From contig JANAVB010003400.1 in NCBI GenBank assembly GCA_029216955.1, forward strand, positions 11,623,128-11,687,127: 64,000 nt of DNA, given 5' to 3'. The translations under genes and the position numbers were made by a program. This DNA is from Iris pallida. Taxonomy: Eukaryota > Streptophyta > Magnoliopsida > Asparagales > Iridaceae. The notes beneath the pieces were generated by a model. That model saw only the letters and a list, made by a program, of their open reading frames with translations, was not told where the DNA came from and ran no database searches. Shown here piece by piece: positions 10,201-22,200 of this stretch (position 1 is its first letter; each line of letters begins with the position of its first letter).

Positions 10201-13200
10201 AATCTAGTTATCGCCTGCTTATTAGATTGATCAGGTGTCTGATCAATCGAAAAGTCCAACCATGTGGCTGCATTATTAAGATTAGTCTGACAAGCACGAA
10301 TGCACCGGAAATTGGTGGTCTATTCGTCTTGTGGCCTTATATAACACCAAAATACACTAGGATACACCAAAACAATGTCGTGCTCATAATCCGAATTGCA
10401 GTCTGTATCGTGCTGTGGTGTATTCGTGCATGCAGAACATTCTTGCCTATTAAATGGTGACCAGTGCCTTGGGCGAAGTGTGTAATGAGAATAGCTTAAT
10501 ATAAAATAGAAGACAACTATTTGCCTCAAAATAATCCTTAAGCCACCCACCGGAAGATGCGAAGACACTATAAGTCAAAATAGTCCTAAGAAGATCAGAA
10601 GACCAATACAACTATAATTTGCTCCAAACAATTCTAAACTAAAACCTTGTATATGTTGTCCTAACAACTAGACTTTTAATGTTGGAAAAAGAGAGGGGAA
10701 TAGATGACAATTATGGCATGAAGAATCAACTCTAGAAGGAGAGAGACTCACTGATGTGATCTAGGCACGAGGGAGGTACCTATTTGAAGGAAGATTTTGC
10801 CCCTCAAATCCTAATGCAAAAAAGTTTTAGTAGTTCAACGGATTCAATTATCCTTCGATATTGTAAACCTGCACGCAAAATGGGAGCACGCTGAACGATG
10901 CCAAGTTCCTTCTCATGGAAGGTAGTAGTAGATGTAAAGTGGCTTAGGAACATGGAGACAGAAAAGAAGATGAAGTTTTCATTATTGAAGTATTTAACTT
11001 TTCTTTGTTGTGGAACGAGATATATAATGAGCCCAATTAATTAGATTTGGAATAAAAGAATTACATTGGAAAGAGGAGTTTCTGATAGCCACCAGTTATT
11101 CCCCAGGAAAGGAAATAAATAACAACTATTTGAAAGAAGTAATGATGCAGGAATCACTTTGGTTTGTGAAATGCCCTATTACACACAATGATTCCCCACC
11201 ATTTTATAATTCGACACTTTAGCAATGACGTGTTTCGTCTCTAAACCACTATTTATGATACTTATAACCCATACGAAGTTGATGAAACACGGAGTTTTTC
11301 TTTTATTACTATGTCCCTTATTATAGATTTCTGTTTTCTATTATACTATATCCCTTATAGTAGATCCACGAGTTCAAACCTACATTAAGGTCTCAAACGT
11401 GACCCATTCTAATGAGTTACAGGGGTGTTGTAGTAAACCTCCGGGAGAGTAATTTAGTAAAGATTAGTAAAAACTCCATGAGAGTAATTTAGTAAATTTT
11501 GTCGTGGTATGTTAGGTTCTTGTATGGAAGCCATGTCACAGAAACTCCGGGAGAGTAATTTAGTAAATATAGTAAAAACTAGAATTTCAGAGGATCAATG
11601 TCTAGAATATCTACTGTTGAAGTCATTTCCTTACTAAGAAGAAGATTAATTTAAACTTTATGGAGAAGATGGGAGAACTATACATGGTTCTTATTGACTT
11701 AGATAATTTATGGTCTTCGTTAACATGGAAAATAACTTACCATAAGTACATGGGGAGACAATATGAGATTTTGAGAAAAAATTGACGAGGATGTATAAGA
11801 TAGAGTTATGACTTCTATGCTACCGTTGGAGACAATGCACCTTTTTCGTTGCCATTAGCTTGTCCGATTCCGATATCGATACTGTGAACCTTGATAAAAA
11901 TGCTAAGTTAGAATGGTGGTAATACATTCAAAGACAAGATAGAATAAGTATATTCGTGGAAAGTTGGAAGTAGTGTCAAACGACGATAAGATGAAAGAAA
12001 TTGTCTCATGTAACAAAACTGATTGATATCTGAACTCGTTAGTGGGAGGGATAAAAGATTAGTCAAAGAGTTGTTAGAATCAGGAGAAGGCCTATGTGAA
12101 TTTGATTTGAGGCTTCAAAGAAGGATACGTCTTTTGTTAGAATGGATGTGGCCTTTAAGTTAGTTGCATTATTCTAAAAATTGGCCTAGGTGGCGTCTAG
12201 GTGCTAGGACTGCCTAGGCGCTAGGCACCCGGTGTTCGCACGATGTCTGCCTAGGCGTCCGTCTAGTGTCCCCTAACACTGACTATGCATATTTTTGGGT
12301 TTTGTGGACAATTGTCGCAATTTTCATCATAATTTTTGTGTTTTTAATCGCATAGAACTAGACGGCCGTCTAGACGTGCTAGACGTCCGGTGCCCGTCCG
12401 ACTAGCGCTAACGACTTTTACAACCATGGTTAGCTGAATGGAAGATTTTTTTCAAATATTCCACTATTGAGAAAGGGGTTGTTACATTAGGTTCTTAGAG
12501 ACAATGATGTCTGCATTACTATTTACAATATTTTTGCACAATCTACATTTTAATGTGATATTATACCACGGTTAGCAATTATCAATTTTAGACCCTTCCT
12601 ATGAGTATTGGTGTCTCAGTAGTTTTGGGGTGGGGTCACGGGATTTCAGCGGTTTTGAATTGGGTAGTTTTGGTGGTTTCGGTGGACTCTAGAACCTTGA
12701 TTATACGAGACTTCCTATCTCTCTTTTTTCGTGATTGTGGTGATAAAGAACTCTTATGTCTCCTTTTTCGTGAGTGTGGTGATAATGTCTTATTGGATGA
12801 TAAGGAATGTCTTATTGTAATAATTTTCCGTCGGACACTAAAAAAGTTTTAGATATGTACAAAGTTCATTATGGTTCATTAGGCCTATAGTATGGAAGAC
12901 TTGTAAATCACAATAGTTGATGTATTCTCGCTCTATGTTCTAATGTGACAATATACGCTATATGTTTAATTTGACAATATACTTTATACATATTTTAGGG
13001 GAGAGAATTTGGTCGGTTCAGTTTAGGGATCATCATTGGGCTTGAAGCCTTGAAGCCTATGGGTGCCCGAAAAGTTCGTCCGGTCGGATGGGCCAAAGCC
13101 CGAATACAATCCGGTCATTAGAGAAGTCCGTTCCGGTCCATATTAGTATAGGGCAGGGCTTCGGCTAAGCATCTGTCTGCCTGAGCCCGGTTCGAGGCCT

Positions 13201-16200
13201 GCCCGAGCCCGGCCCGAAAAGTCTGTCTAAGTCCGGCCCGAAAAGTATGTACAAGTCTGGCTAAATTCTAGAGTCGAAGTGTCTCTTTCTCCCTTGGAGT
13301 CTGGAGTCGAAGGACGCAATAATGATCTAGGAAATTTTGTACTGTAGCTCTTAACGTTTTGAAACCTGGAGGAACATTTTGATGCCGACAAGTATTTATG
13401 TTTTAAACTCCACCCTTTATTCACTTCATTCTTTAATTCAACTAATTTTTAAATAAAGTAAAAGAACATAATTTAAAAAATTAAGTTATAGATCCTTTCA
13501 CTCTCTCTCGTGGAACAAAGTCACAAAGACACAGTCTAGTTCACACAAGCACTTTGATTTAACTGACAGAGTTAGCTAGTTGCTAGCTAGCCTAATTTTA
13601 TTAAATTGATAGTTTAATACAAAGAACTAAGAAGGAAACTATTTTGTCTTTACTTGTATGACTTTGGCTCTATCAATATTGCAGGCTGTTTGTTGGCATT
13701 ATCTTATCTATGTCAATACCATGTTTTTTTGGTACTAAGCAAACATATGGTATTGGTATTGACTACAACCTTAAGCAATTATTGGCAGACAATAATTTAG
13801 TGTAGAATTTAAGAATACAGTGTTGAAACAATCTTTCAAAGACGAGATTAACGATAGGTCCGAGAATGTCTATTTGGACTTTTTTATAGAGCTAGTCCGA
13901 CCGACCCGACCCAGCTTGGCTCGAAAAGTCCGACCCTTGTGGGCGGACTTGGGCTTCATAGATAATAACTAAGCCCGACCCAGCCCAACCAGAAATTTCT
14001 CTAGGGCCAAAAAAGACCGGCCCGAGTCCGTATTTTATGGACATGGACGGCCAGGTCCGGCCCAATACCGATCCCTAGTTCGGTTGAATCGAAACTAATT
14101 TTTGCAGAATTGAAAAAAACCAAAAACTGAAATTGTAAAAACCGAAAACTAAACCGTTTCCATGAAAGCCGAACACAACCAAACCGAATTAAAATGGTTC
14201 GATTTTCGGTCGGTTCGATTTCACAGGCTAGTGGGCCAGGCCTTCACATTTTAGCAAATTGGACATACTTGAATAACACATCCCATGGAAAATCCAACAA
14301 AACATGTATGAATTATGAATTATACAAAGTATGAAAAACTACAAATTATACATAATATGAAAACAAAACTTGCTCCTATCTGTAGACAAAATTACACCAG
14401 AAATTACAAATTATACACCGAACTGTTTTATACATCCACTATTCCATAGTTTTGAGGAAAAAAATCAGAAAACAAATTCAAATTTGAAACAAATTAGACT
14501 TGAAATTTTAGGGTTAGGGTTGATGCTGCAACTAGACTTGGAAAAAAAATCAAATTTGAAAAAAATTAGACTTGAAAAAAAAATAAGACTTGAAAAATTA
14601 GGGTTAGGGTTACGAAATTTCTGAAATAAAAAATTTACCTGATGATGGTGGTGGCGGCTGGCGGAGGCGGCTTGCGGAGGCGGAGACGGCTGTGGTTGTG
14701 GTGATGGTGGTGGTTACTGAGAGATGGGAGCGGGAGAGGGAGAGGGAGAGATGGGGAGAGGAGAGTTGTTGTTGTGTTGTTGCTCTCTCTCCTCTCTCCT
14801 CTTTTATTAAAAAAACAGTAAAAACAAAAAAACACAAAAGTTGACGAACGTGGGATTCGAACCCACATCCATTCACCAAAACACATCGACTTATACTCAT
14901 CCTTCTAGCCACAAGAGAATATTAACTTTCATGTTAAAATGTAACATACATATTATGTATAGCCGTGATACTATACATATTGAAAAAAAAAAATTAAGTT
15001 CGGCGCCCAGCGCCGCCTAGGCGCCCTAGGCGCTAGTCGGCCCTCCGGCGCACCGACTCCGCCTAGCGATTTTTAGAACATTGGATTCTATTGTCAACTT
15101 ACTCGAATCTAAATGAGAGAATAAGTTAAAATACAATAAAAAATAAATCCAAAATTCAATAAAATAACATAATACAATAATTTTCTTTTAAAGTTGATCA
15201 TTTCAAATTTATAGACGTCTTCGAATCCTTTTCAATAATAGATACAATAGTTCGATTGGAAGGCCCCCAAAACTAATCTTGATAATAAATAAGAGATTGA
15301 ACCATCTTTGGAGTCAAAGAGCTCTACGTGCATCAAAAACACGGCTTCACATACTAAAATCGGATTCAGAAGCCATGGTAGATATGGGGACGACCAACAC
15401 AATCACGAGCCATCTTCAAAAGGATCGAAAATCGAAGAGAATTAAGCTTCCACCATCCCAAAAGATCATAATCATCACTTTCATCATCACTACTCTTATC
15501 TAGATAACAAACAAACTCCGATTTAATATCATTGCCACCCGATTCAACTTATGTTCCTTGAATTGTTCTTTAAACTTTTTCAATTGTAAGTTGTGTATCC
15601 AACTATAGTTGATTTTCAGTAGAAGATTGAACCCTTTCACTAATAATACTCGTGTCACTACTTTGAGAAGCGTCCCTATTTTGTTACTCATTTTAACGTA
15701 GAGTACACAACATTTTTTACTTTTTCAGGAAATCGCTTTTCTCCGTACCATAGAGATGATCAAGAGTATATTATATATACTCCAGCTTATGTCGGGATCA
15801 AGAATTTGTGCAATAAATAGAATCAAATTCATATTCTCGATGTCCCCCAAATATTTCTCATACTTGTTTCTCATTTTATCGGCTATGATAGAGAAGTCAA
15901 ATCGTCACTCTCCTTTGAAGTGCGCAAAAGAATGTCAATAGAATTGATCTCATCAAAGAAATCATTTCAAGTAACATACAAGGAACCTGAGATACGCAAT
16001 GTAAGTTCATAAAAGTGTTGTAAAAAAGTACAAAATCTTGTCATATTAGCCCAATCACCATCACTAGGAAACCTACCATTGCTTGTTCTATTTTGAACTA
16101 AGGATCTTGTTCCGTGAATCTCGCAAAGGTTCCTTCAAACCTTTGTGCCGTATCCAACATCATAAACGTAGAGTTCCAACGGGTGCTCACATTAAGACAT

Positions 16201-19200
16201 AATAACTTTTTTTACTTTGTATCTTTTCGGCTTCAACACACTTCTTAAAATTTTGAAATCGACTAGGAGAATATCTCATATCTTATCGCAATCCGAACAC
16301 GAGAAATCGATGGAAACATCAATTTCAATCTATCAACCACAACGAGATTGATGATATGTGCAATGCACCGCATGTGTAAATATTTGCTATGTAGAATACT
16401 ATTTTTTAATTTTGGATCTTCTTGCTCAAATAAGAAATAACATCGATAGAACTAGCATTATCAACTGTGATAATAAATATCCTATCATACTTCTCTCAAG
16501 CAAACATTTTTCTACCTCTTCCTGATGGCCTCGCCTTTATGATTAGAAACGGGACAAATTTATAATTTTTTTTCAATTCCTAATCTTCATTGATGTAATG
16601 TGCCGTAAGACACATATAATTGAACTTTTGCAATGATGTCCATGTATTCGTTATAAGACAAACCATTTGTTTGGACTCTTTTAAGTATGTTTTGAAGTTA
16701 CTCTTTTCAGTAGAGTAAATATCATAAGAATCTCGTGTCACGTCCATCTTAACAAAATACGAAAGATAGGACACGCAACATTCATAAAATGTCTAAAGTC
16801 TTAACACTCCACAATCCGAAATGGAACCTCATCAACGATCACCATACGTGTCAAGGTCTTTTTCACATCGTCTTGAATAAATTTTCAACCAGTGAGTATT
16901 TTATCCTTGCCCTTTACATTTGATTGCAAGTTGAGTATTGAATGATTAGGACCATGATTTTTCAGATTCAACGGGTATACATTCCAATAATTTTTTCACA
17001 TTACTTGTCCCATTTATTTACTATGACAATGGTATTCTTTCCCACAATGCTTGCAACTAGTTTTGGACGACCTTCCGTATAAACAAATTCATTAAAATCT
17101 ATTCAATGCGGAGCTCTTTTCTTCATGATTTTTCTAGTAATCCGAAGCCTCGAATTAGGATTAGAAATGAGCTCATTTGTGGCTGGAGAACTAGTTGGTA
17201 GTTGAGGATCACCTTCTTGTGACATCTGAAAAAAGCAAATCTTTGAATATATGAACTATAAACAACAAATTTCAATAGAAAATGAAAAAAATACGCACAT
17301 TGCATGTATATGAAGGTGTGCAATTAATTGATATGGTGCTACATATTGAACATCACACAATTAAGTGAATAACCTAACTTACCTATGCTACGTAACCATT
17401 TTCCAACCTATTGGACATCAAAAAATATGTAGCATCTGTTTAACTATGTTTTTATCAGTCTTGTGGACTGTGCATCTATTCTTATCAGTAAAAGAATGAT
17501 AGTATCCTTATGTTCTTATTAGTTCTGTTCTTATCAGTCTTGTGACTTTTTTGCATCTATTCTTATCCATAATCCAAAATAGATTAACAAAGAACAAAAC
17601 AGAGAACATAAATATTCTTTTCCATTCTATTCTTATCCATAACAAAGAACAAAAACGGTCTTGATCTATTCTTATCCATAATCCAAAACAGAGAACAAAA
17701 ACAATTATCAGTCTTGTGACTTTTGTGCATCTATTCTTATCCATAATCCAAAATATAGAACATAAATATTTCTATCTAATTTTTGCCGCAAGCCTGCAAA
17801 AATAAAAGAACAAAAACAGAGAACATAAATATTTATTCATTGCTTTTTATTTGCTATTTATTTTCTGCTGCAAACCTGCTGCTGTCTGCATTTGCATCCC
17901 CATAATCCATAATTTAATTTAATCTAATAATATCTTGAAATCAAGAATATAATAGAACAGTTATAACATATATAGATATAATAGAACAACTACATACATA
18001 TATAGATAACAATTGTATAAACAATAATAATATAGAAACAATTATATACATAGAACAATTATAACTCATCTAATTCATATAATTTAAATTTAGTTTCATC
18101 TAATAATATCTTAAAATCAAAATTATAATAGATCAATTATATACATATATAGATATAATAGAACAATTATATACACATATAAATAAAATTAATAAACAAT
18201 AATAATATAGAAACACCACAAATCACCGACTTAATTCCTTTTTTTCATTTGCATGATTTCCTTCTGTTTTGCTTGTAGCTGAACATCCCATGATACTTTG
18301 ATACTTTGTATTACTTTGAATTACTAATACTGGACTTGCCTCATAACTTAAATAAGGAGATTCCCATCTGGGTCTATATGGTATTTTTTGTGATACTTTG
18401 AATTACTAATACTTGTGTTATCTTTAGATGCATGTAATATCGCGGAAGACTTACACTTGAGATCCGAGACGATAGAGAGTCAGAGAGACAAAGACGACTT
18501 AGAACCGAATCCAAAATCCGAGATTTGTTCACTCACTCTAACCTTAGTCATGCAAAAAGGATTACCTGATTAGTTCACTACTTAATAAAAATATGAAATA
18601 AAAAATCAACATTACAAGTAAAAATAAAATTTATGCAAACTCGTGTGTAACAAAATAACCTGAGTCGAAGATTTAGGAGAGGGAACGAGAGGTAGTGTTC
18701 GTAGATAAAAAGTTGGAAAGAAATTAGGGGTAGGAGCCGGCTCTAAACTTTTTTTTCTTCTTCTTTGGAGAGATCAGGGAGACTGGGAAGTCGAGAGAGC
18801 TTAGAGAGGGAAAGGAATTAGGGCTAGCGAGTAGCGGCTACGAATGGAGAGGGGAGAGCGTGTTAGGCTAGGTTTTTTATTTTTGGGTTTATATATGGTG
18901 GGGAGGGGTAAATATCTAAAATCACATGTAATATTGGTTTTCAATTCAGGTAGGAAACCATTTCAAACCCGTTCAAACCAAATATAATCGATTTTCACTT
19001 AGTGAAACCGTATCCCGACCCTTTAAATCCATAACCGACCCGAATTGTCGGTTCAGGGCGGTTTGGGTCCAAAACCCGACTTTTGCTCACCCCTACATAT
19101 TAGCTTATCTTTAACTATATGTGCATAGAGTAAAGCCTTAATCTTTAAGTAGGAGGTGGAAGATTTTCTAGGATTCATGCCCTTGGAAAACTAAGTGTAC

Positions 19201-22200
19201 CAGTTTGGTGTGTCACTTCACTAGAAGTTAATTTTCTACGTGGTTGGTGACTCTCTCTCCCTCTCTCTCTCAATCATAGTAAATGATGTTCTATTAAGCC
19301 GTTTTAAGCTTATTACTGATAATCACTTGGCTAGTTAATTGTGATCACATGGACATCTCCACCATTTAGTTACTCAGCCGATCGATTAATTGATTTGAAG
19401 CAGCTGAGCAGTCCTTTTTTAGAACACTAGCAAATACATAATACACTTAATTTTATTAGTCTTCTTCCCGTCAGTGTTGGGGAAGAATTTGTAGGCAACG
19501 TATCATGTCAAAATCTTCTCAATCGGGAAATCTGACTCTTTTTTTCCTGTAATCTTCTCACAGAGGGTCTGGGGGGTTAGGAGTATGGTTCGAAACTTAG
19601 GAACTGTTCAACTTATAAGAACAGTGATTATATTTATGCTACAGACAGGGTTATTTGTGTGACTATTTGATGGTTTTCTTCATTCTAGCTCATTGTAGTT
19701 TTGGGCAGTATCTGTATCGTTGCTGTTACTCCTATCAAGTGAACAAAAATATTTGAATATTTAGGATGTAAACAAAGCTGCATATGGTTTGAGACAACCC
19801 AAGGATGAGAGCCATTATGAAGGGGATCTAAATGAAGGTTCTTGCCATGTTGTCATAGACGAGGAGGAGCCAAGGGCTGTGATTGATTATCCCAGTGTGC
19901 CAGACATGCATGATCTTCCAGACGCAGATGGTCGTATGTCACTGAGCTCTAAATTGCAAGAGGTTGAAGTGAAAATTTGTATGGCTGATGCTCAGGGTTT
20001 CGAAAATATAAAGTTGCTGGCTTGTCCTGCTAGCGATGGAATCCCACGTAGTGCAAACCAGCTTCCTCATCGCCACCAAAAACCATCATCTCATTCATCT
20101 GAGATTTTGCTGGAACATCAAACTGTCGCTAGCCTATCATCAAATGGGCACAAATCTAGAGAGGATGAGAAAGAGGTGGTATTTTCCAATCAGGTTTATG
20201 ATAAAACTACAGAAGGTAAAGAAACTGGGGTTAGTGAGAGAAAGCAGCATGGGCAGGTAGTGGAGGAATCACCAAGTTCTGCAACAGTGGAGGAAAGTTC
20301 TTTTGAAGCAACACATGCTTCTAAAATTGTTGGTGATCCTACAAAATGTGAAGACTCGAATCTGCAGGAAGTACCACCAAGTTTACATAAACCAGTTGTA
20401 ACTGCTGACAAATCATCTTCAACTTCACTTGCACCAGTTATCTCCAGACCATCTGTTTCAGGTAGTTACAAAGCGCTGGTAGCACAGCATCCTCAATTGA
20501 TGGGAAGGCTAAACAGTTGAGTAAACAGCGAATGAAGGTGACTTCATTGACATCTGGCAAGAAAGATATTGCAGCTACTGTCTCATCCACTGAGGAAAGC
20601 ATGCGAGAGGTTTCAAAACATCCTGTTAAAGGTCATTCTAAAGGCTTGGAGTACCATGGACCAAAATCATCCCAGTCGAGCAGAATTACTCATTCTTCTG
20701 ATTCTAAATACGTGATATCGGATTCAAAAGAACCATTACTTGGTCCATCTTCTAAATATTCAACTGCAATAAATATAACAACTGTAGCGGTTTCTGTTGA
20801 GGCGGTTGGATCATCACCGACTCAAAATGCTTCCATTCAGCTCTCTTCAGGTTCATGTCAGAAAAGTGAAAAGCTAAGCCAACCGCTTCCTCATCCGCAA
20901 CTGAAACTGCTTAATAATTCAAGTTCCATCCATCCACCACCATGTGCAACTGCAACCACATTAAGTGATGAAGAGGTACGATTGACAATCTATTTGTTTG
21001 CATGCCTGAATGTAGAAAATTACATATGTGGTTTCTTAAGATTCTCTCATCTTATCCTCTTTGGCAGCTTGCACTCCTATTACATCAAGAACTAAATAGC
21101 TCTCCCAGAGTTCCTAGGGTTCCACGCATGCGTCAAGCAACTGGTCTGCAGTTGGCTTCTCCAACTGCTCCTAGTATGCTTTCTAAGCGCTCATCATCAC
21201 ATTCTGGGGCAAAGGATCAGGTATCTCTATGACAACATACTATACAATATTCTTTATAGCAAAAGCTTATTTCTTGTTTTGATGTTATGCTGATGTATTC
21301 TAGGGATCTTTGTACTTACTGAATTTTAGTTTTATAGATGATAATAGTGAAAGTTAAAACAGAAAATCTGCTTGTTACTCCGAGAAGGCCAGAAGTAAGT
21401 TCTGAAACTTAAAATTGAAGGCGGTCAATCCAAATTTTGTTGAAACTAATGGTTCTTTGATGCTTAATGGAAAAAGAAATTGAACACCAAAATAGACAGA
21501 GGAAGAGGCTTCAAACAGGCGACCCCAATTTTTTTGGATAAAGGCTGTTGTTGTTGTAAAGTATTAAATGAGGAAGAAAGAATATTGAATGTAGTGAGAG
21601 AGGAAAGGAGAACTCGACTTAAGACCTAATTATATCCTTCACAATCTCAAGTAAAACACCATGTGAATATTATGAAGGTATTTTACATCGGTTTTCCTGT
21701 AGGCTTTGTATCTAAATCCTAATATGAACAGAGATATGTCTTCTGACCATCCTGTACTTACCCCTTGTTAGTAGGCCATAAATTAGCTTCTAGTACCTGA
21801 TACCAGATAGCTTAAAATCATACTGCAGAATGACCACCTACATGACAAGATTATAACTGCTATATGTGATCATAATAAATGACTTTTCCGTAAGTTTATC
21901 TTGTAAACTAGTTCTGTAAGTATGTATTATCTTGTAAACTAGTATGTTTATGATGGTATGCTAAAAAAGGAACAGAAAAAAAAGAAAAAGGAAAAGGAAA
22001 AAAGAAAAGAAAAACTATGTTTATGATTGGAGGTTTATCTAATTCCATTTTCGAACCTTTGGTGTCATTTGAAAGGCTTTTAGAAGGAAGAACAAGGAAG
22101 AAGCACCCAAAGATATATCTCGTAATTCACACAAAGTCGATGAAACAAAAAGGGTGGGTAGGGCTTCGACCTCACCTGATAAAAAATATCGAGAATCGGC

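Larger units (their letters stand above)
12996..19095 (-). mobile_element. hAT element composite carrying a transposase relic
   Basis: The left end TAGGGGAGAGAATTTGG (12996) and the right end, read in reverse, TAGGGGTGAGCAAAAG (19095) form an imperfect inverted terminal repeat, and both are followed by runs of cggtt/gaaccg motifs. The flanks acatattt (12988-12995) and acatatta (19095-19102) match at 7 of 8 bases if the right boundary is set one base in. A minus-strand hAT transposase relic lies inside (15280-17085). The composite contains at least one later insertion (13024-14077), and the cctaggcg block at 14998 may mark another. Pairing of the ends is an inference. Confidence 0.5.
4237..19764 (+). 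other. First intron of the PHD gene, about 15.5 kb
   Basis: The intron is bounded by gaagag|gtatgg at 4236/4237 and tttag|gatgta at 19764/19765, and both sides are phase 0. It contains no conserved host coding sequence that I recognise. Its length comes from inserted hAT-type DNA: an element with target duplication at 7189-8040, a MITE-like block at 12170-12425, and a hAT composite from about 12996 to 19095. Stretches 5340-7180, 8050-12170 and 19100-19764 look like plain intron or unrecognisable relics. Confidence 0.75.

Noticed and set aside
14500..14612. Internal telomere repeat
   Set aside because: Only two units of ttagggttaggg-like sequence occur at two places; this is common in plant leaders and too short to be a telomeric relic.
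17508..17744. 78-codon minus-strand ORF with repeated WIMDKNRC-like peptide
   Set aside because: Irregular direct repeats of AT-rich DNA explain it.
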